Shown here: positions 48,171 to 62,899 of the stretch, piece by piece
Numbering within the stretch: the stretch's first letter is position 1
How the letters are laid out: every line of letters starts with the position of its first letter
Origin: Ganoderma boninense
Taxonomy: Eukaryota; Basidiomycota; Agaricomycetes; Polyporales; Polyporaceae
Direction of reading: 5' to 3'
Assembly (NCBI GenBank): GCA_002900995.3
Contig: CM035308.1
Coordinates: 620,001 to 684,000 of the forward strand
DNA length: 64,000 nt
Notes under the pieces: generated by a model
The model's database searches: none
What the model was told of the DNA's origin: nothing
What the model saw: the letters and a program-made list of their open reading frames with translations, nothing else
Program-made: the position numbers and the translations under genes

Positions 48171-51100
48171 ATGGACTCGTGCGGTGTCGAACCAGATGAC
48201 TTAGACTTTTGTCACACTGTTGCAGCAATACTAACGATATCAAATAGCTTCCAGTGGTCTGAGGCTGCGCTGCAGGAAGGCGACTTGATACTAAACGCAA
48301 GGCTATCGACCCTGTTGGCCGTTTTCCGACTGTGGCGCGCAAATGACCTCCGGGAACTCGCTCATGGGCACGTAATCCCTCTCCGTATACGGGAATCCAC
48401 GGCGGCGCTTGTCGATAGGTTGCTCCACCATACGTGTACACGAGATTGTGGAAGGATGGTGGTCGTCTTCCGACGGCTTCGGCGGCCTCGTCTGCAAGAT
48501 CAAGTCGATCGTGCAAGGCTGAGTTACGTGCCTATGGCGTCGACCATCGAACACCGGTATACACAGATTGCCAGTGAAGCACTTCGTTCCACAATAATAA
48601 GTGAGTGGCAGACCGCGTTTTCGACTGAGCATTTCCGGATGTCGGTCTGTGGGCCCTGTGGGCGGCGTGTACTATCACAAAGTATTTCTAACGTTTCACC
48701 GGCTGACTTTGATCTGACGTTACTGAGGAACGACGACCTCCCTCGCAAGGTGCTGCCTACGACCTATAACTTCGCCGCGTATAACGAGGCGCTGCTGAAC
48801 CCCAAGGGCCTCGCTGACCGCGACAGGGTCGGAAATGTCCTCATGTGCGAGAGGTGCCATCGCGACTTAGTCGTCAAACGGAGAATGCCGCGACTGTCTC
48901 TCGCGAATTGGCTATACTACGGGCACGAAGAGCTCCCAGCAGGGCCAAAGGCGGCGTTTTGTGCGTCCACCTATACAGAGCACCAGCTCCTCGCATGCGC
49001 ACGCAGCAGCAGGATTTCTTACCGGTTTACAGAGCTTGCGTCAGGGAAGGGGCGCGACAAGACAGCGGAGACAAATACCGAGCATCGGCGAGACGCGAGG
49101 TCTCGAAGTCAGTGGTGCGTTAAAGGAAATGTTCTCGTCATGCCTCAGAATTCAACTACATTGACTTCAGCATTACCTCCCCCACCCGAGATGGTTCGGG
49201 ATACAGTGTGCGCTGTGTACGTGGCCAAGGCTAGGCCAACGAAGGAAAACATCGGGAGATTGGGTCCAATCCTCATGAGGAAGTCTAGGATGCTGACGAT
49301 GATTCAGTTTTTGGTTGGAGAAAACCCTCATTACGCGTGTGACACGGAGTTCCACGGATTCAGTCAACGAAACTTGGACAGTCTCTTCGGCGCAGGTACA
49401 GACGGTCAAGATGAAGGAGTACCGTGTGCCCTCGATGTCGGCTTCATTGAGGATAGCATCGCAACCCGCTCGTCCGTGTCGGGTTATGCTGACAGGGAGC
49501 CAAGGGAAACCGATGACTACCCTGTGCACACAGGTTTGCTAATGGAAAACGTGGGGTATACATTGGGAGATGAGTCGCCACATTCATACCACAGGATGAA
49601 ACTAACGGCGCTATCGCACTGTTTGGAGGATGGACGTTTGGTACGATCTCTCGGTGGAGAACGGTTTGTTCCTGACTTCGAGAACCCGAGTCTCTTGACA
49701 TGGCTTTTTCCCCATCTTGACCCATGGGGAATAGGTGGCTTCCATGAGCCAGGGCGACAGATCCCCATTACGATGGAAGAGCAGCTCAAGTACCTTCTCG
49801 AGCTGGATGACAACCGGTTTGAAAGAGACCCCGATTTCGCCTTTGTATACTACAACATCCTGCAGAAGAAGGCTGTGTGTGAATCGGTGCGTTTTAGGGT
49901 GAAGGCTGCGGACCAGACGAGGATTATCCACGAGCTTCTCAGTACAGACAAGGACGAACTCAGTCACCTTATCGCCAGCTTCAAATCCAATCGGCGGTTC
50001 GAAGCAACTACTCCAGAGCAGACACGGCTCCTCTCCCTAGTCAACAGTGTGGGAACGCTACTGCACGACGTTCCCGGAACAACAGGCTACAAGTTGAAGA
50101 TGAGAAACGAAATCAGGGCGCTGGTTAATATGCGGGGGACTCCGGCCTTTTTCATCACGCTAAACCCGTCGGATGTCAACCACCCGCTCGTACGGCTCTT
50201 CGCTGGGGATGACATCAGCCTTAAGCACCTGGAAGCGGGGCAAGAAAAGGACCTGTGGGACAGAAAGCTTTTGGTTGCTGACCACCCAGCCGCTTGTGCG
50301 AAATTTTTCCATGAGATGATTTCGAAGTTCATACACATCATTTTACGGTACGGACGTGAGGAGCCCGGTCTCCTCGGAAAGTGCACGGGCTACTATGCGA
50401 CAGTGGAGACTCAAGGGCGAGGTACTCTGCACTGTCATATGTTGATATGGTTACAAGGCCATCCTTCTCCACAGGAAATGAGGGACATGATGGCCGAATC
50501 GACTCAGTACAAGGCCGATCTGTTCGCGTGGCTAGAAAGCCTGATCAAGTGCGAATTGTTAGGCACCAGCATGGTTGTAAAGGAGTCGACAGGGCGAATG
50601 CAACGCCCCCAACTCAACAGACTTCCAGGTTACGTCGATCCCGGCACAACACTTGGACCTCAAATACAGAGCATCCGGCAGTCACTGTTCGCAATGCAAT
50701 TCGCTTCCGACGTCAACGATTTAGTGACTAATACAAATTGGCATCAACACACTGAGACATGCTGGAAGTACTTATCCCCTACAGAGCCCCGCACAGACGA
50801 AACTTGTAGAATGCGGATAGACAGATCAACCCAAGAGCATACATGCGTAGACGAAGACAGCGGTGCAATATTACTTCGGCGTCTTCACCCTCGGATCGCC
50901 AGTTACAACGATGTCATTATATTCCTCTTGAGAGCGAACATGGAAATTAAACACATCGGTTCCGGTGAGCGAGCGAAAGCTCTCATCTATTATGTCACCG
51001 ACTACATAACGAAGGCGTCCCTTCCCGCACACGCAGGCCTTGCAGCTTTGCTGTACGCTATAAACAGAACCCACGAGAAGCAGGAGAAGGAGCCTGAGTG

Positions 51101-54020
51101 GGGTCGTACAAATGAAACGACTGCGCTGACGATGCTGGTGAACGGTATGATGGCTAGGCAGGAGATACCGCACCAGCAGGTCATGAGCTACCTACTCGGA
51201 GGAGGTGACTGCTACAAAAGCGACAAATTCAGAGTCTTACATTACGGTAGTTTTGAGAGACTGGTGATCCGTTACTGGAAGAACGACGAAGATACTACAG
51301 CCGGAGCAGACGAAGCCCAGTACGTACCGCAACCTGCAGATAATCCTGTACAGCAACACCCAGCAGGTGACGGGCTCTTCTCGACAGATGGCAGTTCACG
51401 TTCACTCGAGTCCCTGCAAGAAGACGACAATTCTGTGACTCTCGTCCTAAGTGCAGGCCATATATCAGCAGTCAACCAGCAGCAAGATTACTTGTTCCGC
51501 CCTCGAGAAGAGCCGTTTGACTCGATGGGTCTTTACGAGTACACAGGCATGACGGAAAAGGTCACCAAAAGTGGTGAGAACCATAGGGTGTCTCGCAGAC
51601 AAGATGACCCGACCGGGGCTGTTTCCAGAGGCAGACCAGAAGAACCTAGAGGTACACTGGACCCCGAACATCCGCAGCAAGATACACACATTGTGCGGAA
51701 GCGGACAATATGGGTTGTACCTGTACTATTAGGCGACAAGATTCCTCGCCCGGACCGCGGTGTCGAGGAGAGAGAACGGTGGGCCCGTACTATACTCGCA
51801 CTGTTCATTCCTTGGAGGCACCCCCGCGACCTGAGAGACGAAGGGCAAACGTGGTACGATGCCTACGAGAGTCGAGCGCACCATATCAACCCCAACCACA
51901 TGCGCATCATTCATAACATGAACGTCCTCACCGAGTGCAAAGAGGCCCGTGACAAGGCAAATCTCGCATTTAAGATGGCCCAGCGCGCTGCGCCAGTGAT
52001 GAACGCCACCCCGGTACCTGCCCATTCGGTGGATACATATGCTGACAGGCCTGCGCTAGATGGCGGGGACGTAGACGTCGTGGCTGAACAGGCCTCGACT
52101 GAAAACACGCTCATCCGCGAATTGGACAAGGAGATCGGAACACGGTTCAGGCACGCAATCGACGCCCAATTTTCACCAAGGGGCGCGGTGCCTCATCCAG
52201 TTGAGCAGTATGGCGCAGCCTTAGTCCTCACCGAAGACAAGAGGGTGGAGGTCGCAGCAGACCGTGCACATATGCGCCGTTTGAAAAGAAAACGACGTCC
52301 AGAAGAGCCCGAGCATGAACGTACAGGTCGTGAAGATAGAAATGTTCGACCGCGGACGAACCCTGATCCGATTGTAGACACCATGATCGTCGGGGATGGT
52401 AACTCATCGCAACAACGTCCATCGGTCGGTGACGTCGGGTTCGACTCCGAAGACCTCATCGCCCAGGTAATCATCGAAAAAAATCTCCGGTCTAATCCTG
52501 AACAACTAAGAGCTTTCGAAATAGTTGCCCGTCACTCTATGGGCAGTGGGCCCCAGCTCCTAATGTACATCGGAGGAGTCGGAGGTACTGGGAAATCCCA
52601 TGTCGTCAACTCCATCTTACGCCTATTCCAAATTTCTGGCAAGGCTAATAATATCCTCGTAGCTGCGCCAACAGGGGCTGCGGCCATCCTTATCGGGGGT
52701 CACACAATTCACTCACTCACCTTCCTTCCAGATAAGCGGGGACGAGACCTTCAAGAACTCTGCAAGCTGTGGGAGGATGTAGAGTACCTGATTCTAGACG
52801 AAGTGTCTATGATAGGAGCAACGTTCTTAAGTCAGCTCAACGTGCGCCTGCAACGAGCGAAGGGTTCCAATGATCAATCTAGCGAGATACCTTTCGGGGG
52901 TGTTAACATCATATTCACAGGTGACTTTGGCCAGTTGCGCCCTGTGCGGGACCCACCGCTATACAGCCATAGTCTTGTGCAAAATCCTGGGCTGCAGAAT
53001 TGCGAACAAAAAAAAAACGTCAGCGCTCTCATGGGAGCATACCTTTGGCACCTTGTGAGCAAAGTCGTCCTCCTAAAAACCAACCAACGTCAGTCAGGAG
53101 ACAAACTATACGCCGATCTTCTCAGTAGAATCCGTGAAGGAAGAGCAAACACAAAGGAGGAAAACACACCATCGGACTTCAACATACTCCAGACCCGGTA
53201 AGCCGACCGTCTCGATCCACACAATGAGGACCCGCGAAAATTCGCAGACGCCCCCATCATCGTTGGAAGGAAAAAAATTAGAGACCTCCTGAACCTTCGA
53301 ATCATGGGCCACCACGCCCGTAATATCCAAGGTACCATCCAGTTATACCACGCAAGGGACAGAATTTCTGGCCAGACTCCTCGAGACGAAGAGCGCACCC
53401 AGTTGTGGGCACTTTCTTCAACTGTAACACATGATAGCATAGGGAAACTGCCTTTGTTCCCAGGTATGAAAGTCATGGTACAGGAAAACCTCGCGTTCAC
53501 AAACGGCGTTGTCAATGGCACCGAAGGTACACTAAGAGATATAGTGTACGAAGAAGAGGGCGGAAAGAGGCACCCGGTCGTGGCATATGTGCATATCCCT
53601 GGAGCAGGTAAGGTCTGCGAAAACGCAACCCTCGATATTGTCCCAATTTTCCCCGAATGGACAACGTTTCAATGGACAAGAAGCGTCGCAGGCGTACTGT
53701 GCAAAAGCAACGTTTCGAGGCTCCAGCTTCCACTCCTCCCAGCGTATGCGTATACGGACTACAAATCCCAAGGTCGGTCCCTCGATGCCGCAATAGTCAA
53801 TCTATCCACCGCGGCAAGCCTGCAAGGGGCGTACGTCATGCTGTCGAGGGTCCGCGCTCTCAGCGGATTATGTATACTCAGGCCTTTCACTCCAGGAAAA
53901 ATAGAGCAGCGCCTCTCACAAGAGCTATGCACGGAACTGAAGAGACTCCAAGCCCTCGACAACGACACCCGTCTGAATTACCACACGATGTACATACCGA
54001 CTCAGGGGGATCGTCAGTAA
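48171..54020 (+). pseudogene. Helitron Rep-helicase (Y2 HUH nuclease plus PIF1 helicase) with one nonsense codon
   Basis: Rolling-circle transposase. Intron-less frame of about 1950 codons. In order: a Cys-rich N-terminal region with CGPCGRR and CERCHRDL (DUF6570-like, residues about 155-330); the Helitron-like N domain (RGTPAFFITLNPSDVNHPLV); the HUH motif in GRGTLHCHMLIWL; the catalytic Tyr pair in YYVTDYITK; a charged linker; then a PIF1-type helicase with Walker A GGVGGTGKSH, Walker B LILDEVSMIG, FTGDFGQLRPV, LKTNQRQ, TDYKSQGRSL and YVMLSRVRALSG. TAA at 53199-53201 interrupts the helicase between LKTNQRQ and the C-terminal motifs, in the same frame on both sides, so a single change separates it from an intact gene. 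It ends at 54018-54020. Element termini were not identified. Confidence 0.92.
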
Positions 54021-54854
54021 AACAACACCACTCACCGAAAGCCGCGCAGATTCACCTAGCAACCGAATGTAATGACGCCCCTTAACATAACCGCGGAGAG
54101 TCAGATGTGTGTAACACGTACCGACGAGGAACTAAGAGCACCCTACACCACGGACGACAAGGCCAACAGCAGCGTGAGTACCGACCCTCATCGCTACTAG
54201 GATACACCGACGGGCGCTTGCCCTGCCGCCGGCACGCGGCATGCAGCACGACCCGCGCTGGCGCGTCAGCGGCGGGTCTGCGTTATTCACCACGGCAACC
54301 ACAACACAAACCGAGCGCAGCAATCCACCGAGATCTAGAGGCGTCCAACTACTGCATTCCAACTCCGCGACTCGCTACGTGAGCGCGCCTCCCACCCTCT
54401 ATACCCTTTTGATTCACATCTCCGTGCGTATGCGTAGCCCCCCCCCTCCACAGTGTGCAAGAAGCACAAACACCGGTGTCCGCACACGACACAACACCAG
54501 TGAAGCATCACACCTAATAGCTAAGAATCTGAGGTAATCATTTAACACCATCTCGGCAGGCTCGAAACTTCCTTTGGACAACCGCAGCGCGTGCGCTCCC
54601 CGGCTCGTCGACCACAGGTCCTCATCTACGCGTCTTTCTGCTCTGAACGACAGAAAACTAGCGCTGCGAATTAGATACCCCGTTGCCAAAGAGCCCACGC
54701 CTGAGCTCGGAAGCAGGGCATATGCGTCAAACCCTACACATTTGGCCACTGAACTTTGCGCCGTGCGCCCGCCCATAAATTGGAACCTCTCCGCCCTTTG
54801 TACCTCCCAACTGCTCCGCCCCTTGTCCCTCGGTATTACACCCCACACCGACCT
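54021..54854. other. No supported gene; probable 3' region of the Helitron and promoter of the next gene
   Basis: No open frame with family signal. A 3' hairpin followed by CTRR could not be fixed with confidence. A CATAAAT motif lies about 80 bases before the next start. Confidence 0.3.
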
Positions 54855-56026
54855 ATGGATAGCGCGCGTCGACCCAACCGGCCCCTCTCGTTGCCCCCGT
54901 TGCTTCGGTAAGTGAGCATTCATCCCGACGTCTCAGAACCTGATTTCGGTCCACCCAATGCCCCAGTGTTCACTCGGAAATCGCTGGGATGTTCGCAGAC
55001 AGCCTAGACATCCACGACATCTGCCGCTGGAGGGCAACGTGCCGCACCAACTACCATCACGCGACCTCTTCTCTCCGGAGAAGCCTTACAACCCGCGTGG
55101 GGGCGTTTATCCCCTCGCCCCTTATTCTCCTAGATGCCGTCAGCGAGCACGGCGCAATGTTTGGAGGGGAAGTTGCACTATCGTTCCTTCTGCGCCAGGA
55201 ACCATATCGGTCCACATCCCTCGAAATCTTTGCTAGTAACTATCAGTACGAGCGTTTCAGCGAAGCCGTCCTGGATAACCCCTCGATCCGGGCGCATATC
55301 GACAGCCATGCCATTGTGAGCAGCACGCTCTTCCATGCCCTACGGCGCCTCGTCGCGCAAACCCTAGTCATTCGGTTGACAAACGGAAAAGCGATCTACA
55401 TCCATCAGTCGTACACCTGTTCAGCAGCAGCCCCCATCACCAGGTCAACGTGTACCGCTCTCTCAAACTTCGTGACTCAGTACAGCTTCGGATGTAGTCA
55501 CCCCGAATTAACGTTCTCTCACCGCGCCCTCCTCGCGGACCAGGAGCTCGAGCACCTTACCCCTCACGACTCATCCACGCTCGACGGGCTCCTCGCGCAC
55601 GGGTTTTCCCTGGCAGTGTCGCCCACCGCATGGCCTGATTACAGACGGGAGATGGACGGCGACACCCTGGTTACTGCGGAAGAGTGTTGGAGACACCGTT
55701 TCCTTTGCCCAAAGCAGGGTCGGTACTTTGGAGACAGAGGCTCGCTCGTCCGCTTTTTCGATCCCTTGGACAAGGACGAGGCCAGATGCGTGAGGAACAA
55801 CGTCGCCCCTTTTGGGCCCATGGTGGTATGGCGTCTCATGTCGACTTTCGACTGCGAGGATGGGTGCGAGTATTTGGATGATGTCCTCGAGCACGGCGTC
55901 GTATCCGTCCCGGTCCTCTTCAAACGTGACCCGTTTGGTGAACTACGAGATTGTGTTTCGGATCGGTGTCTACGTACCTCCGCCTTTTACCGTAGATACA
56001 GGAAGCCGCGGTCTTTGTCGTTCTGA
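54855..56026 (+). CDS. F-box/nucleotidyltransferase-like protein, copy 3 (intact)
   Basis: Exon 1 is 54855-54907 and exon 2 54967-56026; the join (GTAAGT donor, CCCAG acceptor) places LSLPPLLR before VHSEIAGMFADSLDIHDICR and WRATCRTNYHHA, an F-box-like helical N-terminus (about residues 12-50). Then come GAMFGGEVALSFLL and TSLEIFASNYQYERF, the nucleotidyltransferase-like region with an acidic residue where copy 1 has GDLDVYV. The C-terminal half holds FLCPKQGRYFGDRGSLVRFF, VAPFGPMVVWRLM and DCEDGCEYLDDVLEHG. It ends SLSF at 56026, about 370 residues. This is the only one of the three copies that is both long and unbroken, and it is on the opposite strand to the other two. F-box proteins recruit substrates to SCF ubiquitin ligases; this protein's partner and any transferase activity are unknown. 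Confidence 0.72.
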
Positions 56027-56969
56027 CGGTGCGAACGATCTGTAGTATACGATACGTGTTACGGTGTCTCGTTTTGTACCTGTAGTATACGGTTGCCAGT
56101 CTCATGTACAGAATCAACAAGCCGTTAGCGAGAATGTGACATGTCGTGTCCCCTGTAAATGCAGTATGGGCAGATTATGCTAACCGGCGAGGGACTTGAC
56201 TATGCCACACGACTACACAAATTCACGAAGAGGAGCCTGCAGTGTTCAACGCATTCATACGGTGCAAAAGAACCAACAGTGCAGTACGATAGACTCTACG
56301 TCACCCGCCGACAATGCGGACTTCAAGTTGGGCAATCACCAGACGGAGACCCCTCCGCCCACGGTGACCGGCCCCATGCAAGACCCGAGTCCCAACCTTC
56401 ACCCCCCCCCCCCTCACGAATACCGAGCGCAACACCCGCCTTTCCATGTGCGACGAAGGTCGAACGTGAAGGCCACGGCTCACGGGCGTCCCAAGCGCTA
56501 CAACCACAAGCCCAACCAATCGCGCCACGCAGAGAGGTGTTTGGGGTCCCGCATCACGGAATTGCTATATGCAGAATCGCCACGTTTTGATGGCACCGTT
56601 TACATGGACTGTCATTACTGAAATACAGACCCTACCACTAAAGTGTCCAGGCATAGGTATCAATGATTGTCGTGTTGGTAGTTAGGCCCGTTTGCTTCCG
56701 CGCCTATGCGTGGTCCCGCCTGAGCATCCATGAGCATATCGTAAAAGAACATCCGAAGTACTCTACCCAGGCTCCACGCACAAGGCGCAACGCACCCCCA
56801 ACCGCGACGAGATAGCGCTCTCGGGCGGAGATTAGCCGCCAGATATCATTATGCGTGACCAGCCCGCTCGCAGGCATCGTGATCGAATCGTCGCGAGGGA
56901 TGTACCAGTAGTACTGTTACATTACGGGTTGCAGCCACATTTGTGTACTGGAGTCGATCCACCGAGGCC
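56027..56969. other. No supported gene; right edge of the accessory block
   Basis: Short frames without motif, including a C-run near 56401. The DUF6533 copy 4 coding region begins at its far end. I found no inverted or direct repeat matching the left edge near 12.6 kb. Confidence 0.35.
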
Positions 56970-58631
56970 TCACTTCGGCGTGGTGTGGCGAGATGGATTG
57001 GAATTGACGGACCACTCGGTCAATTCCAATGAGCGACTGCTTCTGAAGCGCAACCGCCCGATATCGGAACCCATGGTTTGGATTATGGACGAGTCGCCAT
57101 GATGCACCATCCCGCGATCAGCTTCATGGAGATCGAGGATGAAGCGGGAGATGAGAATGGTCGTCACGCTAGATAGAACAAACGTGAGTGCAAGGGCTAG
57201 TATGTTTCCAAGGGGGAGAGACTCAACGGCTCTGCAAACCGGACCACGTAAGATGTGTTTGTGAATGGCGCATGGAAGATGCTGTTCTGATAGTCAAGTT
57301 AATGGGTCTATGAGCATGCAATCTGTGCGTCGGGAGGTCGCAGGGGCGTATGCCTCACCGGGATCAAGGTGAACAGTATTTGTAGGACGTTCATCGACAG
57401 GATGATGCTACGACCATCTTGAATGGCTATGCATGCTGGGGGAGTGCGAACCACTCACACAAAGTACAGCGTGCCTGTATATCATGTCAGCATGGGATCG
57501 CAGTCCCCACTCGCTGTTGCTGGCCACTTACTATGTCTGAACATGACCGTTGTCAGAAAGTATCTGTTTCCTCCATTGCGTGCGTGATGCGTGGCTTTCC
57601 AGGTGACTCCAATCACGATGGCGTCTGCAATGATCTGCCCTCCACGAACAAAAATGAAGCCTGTGCCAATAAGTCAGCATGAGTGGCGAGGAAATGCTCC
57701 GATGAGTATGGGACAGTACTAGCCACTGTAACGCTGCTCAGCAAATGTTCGAACGAAGAAGTATGGTACTCACAGTGTCTCCAGGGAGCCAGGTGTCGCC
57801 TCTGTTGGCGTGCACCCTAACAGTAGACTCGGATCATCGACGAAGGACTCAAGATGAAAGTCGCCCTAGTTTGGTGTTGTATCATGTGGAGTGGACAGGG
57901 AGTCTGCATAACGAGACGTACGTAGTATTCGAGAGGGAAGGCAAGGAAAGACCAAAAGAAAGTGACTCCGGTTAGAAGCCAATTCCGTTGGCTCAGAGCA
58001 TACACTCGCAATGCGGAAAAAGCTGTTCTCATTGCAGGAAGTCAGCGCAGGTTCCCTTGCATCCACATAAAAGCAAACTGACCTGTCCAAGGAATGTATT
58101 GCAGGTGTCTTATTGCAGAATCGATGTAGTACTGCGTCCGGCAACCCCTGTCCCGATATATCAGTGTCCAGCTTGTCAAATAGCACGGTGGAGATTGCAT
58201 AAGCCTACTCCTGTATGCAGCCATGAGTCCACAAATTTGTCGTCCATAATGAATAAGATGACTCACTATGTGTGGAAACGAGAGACTCCGGTAATAGGCG
58301 AGGACGACATAGTAGCCCAGAGCAAGGTAGCGATTGGCGAAGAATAACGTCGCGGAAGCATTTATTCTCCGATGCCAAAACAGACGTGATTCACGCTGTA
58401 CTGTGAGGAGATAGTCGTAGCCGACTAGAACTACAAACGTCAATTCTCTGAACGAAATCCACAAAACATGTACACGGCCAGCGGTGCCCACGGTTATAAG
58501 CTTTCCTATGAAACTGAAATCATACTAACGTGAGTCTAGCCACGTTACGAATGGACGTTAAAGTACGATGGGCACACTTACTGAGCGTCTTGAACCGCCA
58601 CAATCCTGGTTGGATCGAGTTGAACTGACAT
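56970..58631 (-). CDS. DUF6533 multi-pass membrane protein, copy 4
   Basis: The 50-nt first exon (58582-58631) reads MSVQLDPTRIVAVQDAQ with a GTAAGT donor, nearly identical to copy 3. The core exon reads VGYDYLLTVQRESRLFWHRR, then FANRYLALGYYVVLAYYR (about 58280-58430). 57817-58032 gives FSALRVYALSQRNWLLTG and WSFLAFPLEYYVRL. The C-terminal exon (to 56970) reads TTILISRFILDLHEADRGMV and then a Ser-rich tail with LTEWSVNSN, shared with copies 2 and 3. No break was noticed in the exons read. It is 45 kb from copy 3, yet shares its first exon, phase, tail and upstream block, so all three derive from one array. Confidence 0.74.
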
Positions 58632-59446
58632 GAGGTAGACGTGAGGGGGGGTGAAACAGCGTATGCTGTAGGCAGTGGAGGTAGGCGCAGCTTCCTCGCC
58701 GTAGGATCTGGACCGCAGGGGACTCGTAGTACTGCAAGCTTGAAGGAAACCTGCGGCTCATATCATCTTGCCCATCGACTTCTGCGAGATGATTGTAGAT
58801 CGCAAAAGGGACGGAATCCCACGACACCCGTGAACCCAAAGCTGAACTCGGACGGCGCTCTCAGACGGTCGAAGGTACGTGGGAGGTTGTATACGTATCT
58901 GCAGTCCATGTCAGCACTTTAAGTATGCGGTCAGCAATTAATGTCGTACCCGTAAATAGCTTCAGATATGAAGTGGCACACGTGCGATTAATGACGATAA
59001 GCGTACCTACATATCAATCGCGGGAACAACGGACCCGTACTCGCAGTGCCACTGCCTACCGTACCGGCTTCTACGTACGATGAGACAACACGACTCGGTC
59101 AGTTCGAAGGATGCAGCTAGACTGTTGAGATCACGTACTGTCAGTGCAGGCGTGAAACTGTAGTGCATCTGGGATGCGCCACAATTTGAGACTACACAAG
59201 TCGATGTCGGGAGGCCAGTCTCCTTCTCTGAATCTCATTGAGTCACACTAATGATAGACAAACTATTGGATAAGAGTCGAATGGTCGTCGTGTAATGAGC
59301 TAGGCTGGCTCGCTTCCAACAGCCTCCAACAGCCCGCAACTCCCCGAGCGTCTATGAACCTATGATACAGTCCCACGTTATCCGGACTCAACACATCAAA
59401 GCACAACATATCCCGAACCTCAACGAGGGCCCTCTCAGACTGAGGC
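58632..59446. other. Upstream block of copy 4, then no supported gene
   Basis: 58640-58870 carries the conserved upstream words (CTCATATCATCTTGC, GAACCCAAAGCTGAACTC) seen before copies 2 and 3. 58900-59440 shows no gene and probably includes the 3' untranslated part of the glucoamylase gene. Confidence 0.45.
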
Positions 59447-61533
<2,087 letters not shown>

Positions 61534-61616
61534 CGTAGCCGGTCAGAAATCGAGCAAGAGAGTGACGAGCGGTGGAGGAAGCGGCCTGGAGACACGATAT
61601 AGTTCGACCTCCTGCG

Positions 61617-61626
61617 CGTATATAAG
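61617..61626 (-). promoter_or_regulatory. TATA element of the glucoamylase gene
   Basis: Minus-strand CTTATATACG, 84-93 bases before the start codon at 61533. Confidence 0.55.
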
Positions 61627-62899
61627 AGGTTTCAGCGCTACAGAAATTCACGGGCTCCTTGCAGGGTTCGCTTCGCTGCTTGGTCGCGACTGAACAGGAC
61701 GCGTGACGGCATGCAGAGTGGCAGAAATTGCCGGTGGAGCGTTTGCACATGGTGGCCATAAGGTGGTCACAGATATCTGGCTGGTCAGGCGGACGGTTAG
61801 AGGGCGATCCCCGCGCAGGTGATGATACCATTATATTCTTACTTACAACAAGTTGGCAACCGCTCAAGCTTCAAGGACATCTTGCACCCTGCAACCCCAC
61901 GCGCATCACGATCCGTCGAGGGGCGAACGCAGCTTGAGGCAACGATGTGCGATGAGAAGTCGTCATCGTGGAAGATGCAAGGGGGTCCAAATCTATCCCG
62001 TTGCCAATGTCCGCAACTGCGACGACGGAATTGGCGCTTCTCACGCTTTCACATTAGGCGCGCTGTTCCAATTGGCGGATGCTCCCTCCACACCTCACAA
62101 GTTTGCCTTTCCATGACTAAGTACTGTACACAAGTAAATACGATTCGTTAGAATTGACTCATATCCACTTACTGTGGGTCACTCTTCTAGAATTGTGTAT
62201 TGCTCCGAGCCTTCCAGAAGTAGAGGTCACGAATGTGCGTGTGCATGGGTTGCTTCGAGAGGCTACTCTAATTTCTGGCTTGTGCATGTCGTAATTGTAG
62301 TTGTTCGATATCCGTGACAGATTGCTACCTACAAAGGTTCTCGGAGCCGAGATGAGCTCTAACACATGGGTTTTGCAACGAGGTCAACAGAATGGTGGAT
62401 CCTGGCATGTTACGTATCAAACAGGTAATCATCAACTGTGCCCTGCTATCAGCGAGTATGTGTTCCCAGGGAAGTGAAGACGTCCTAAATAATGCACTTA
62501 TTTGTACCCGAAGCCGCAGGCAACTGACTGAGTTGAATGGCGGTGAATTTTCGGAGGACACCTGTCCCTGTCCATGTGCTGTCCGCCGACGGGACGAGGC
62601 ACTCATTTTCGCCAATTAAGCACATACCTCATCCGAATGAGTTCATAGTGAGGAAAGATCGCGGGATAAACAACGGAGGTAGGACCGGGACCAGGAAGAG
62701 GACTGGGACCAGTGACGTCATACCTTCGCATCCGGAGGTGTTTGGCTATGTTAGGATCACAGGCCGCTGTACAACACAGCCAAACAGAAGGCGGTCCGGC
62801 CGATGGAGCGCCGCTTATCCAACGTCCACTCGCTGTGGCCACCATAGTCTGAGTGTTGGCACCTTCTCCCTTCTTCGGCAGACTGTAACCACAGGAACC
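61627..62899. other. Intergenic region between glucoamylase and the DUF5745 gene
   Basis: Divergent promoter region. No gene or family motif was seen; an open frame running into 62900 from upstream has no coding character before that point. Confidence 0.45.

Noticed and set aside
12600..56900. Inverted or direct terminal repeats bounding the 44-kb block
   Set aside because: I compared the two edges by eye and found none; junctions remain approximate.
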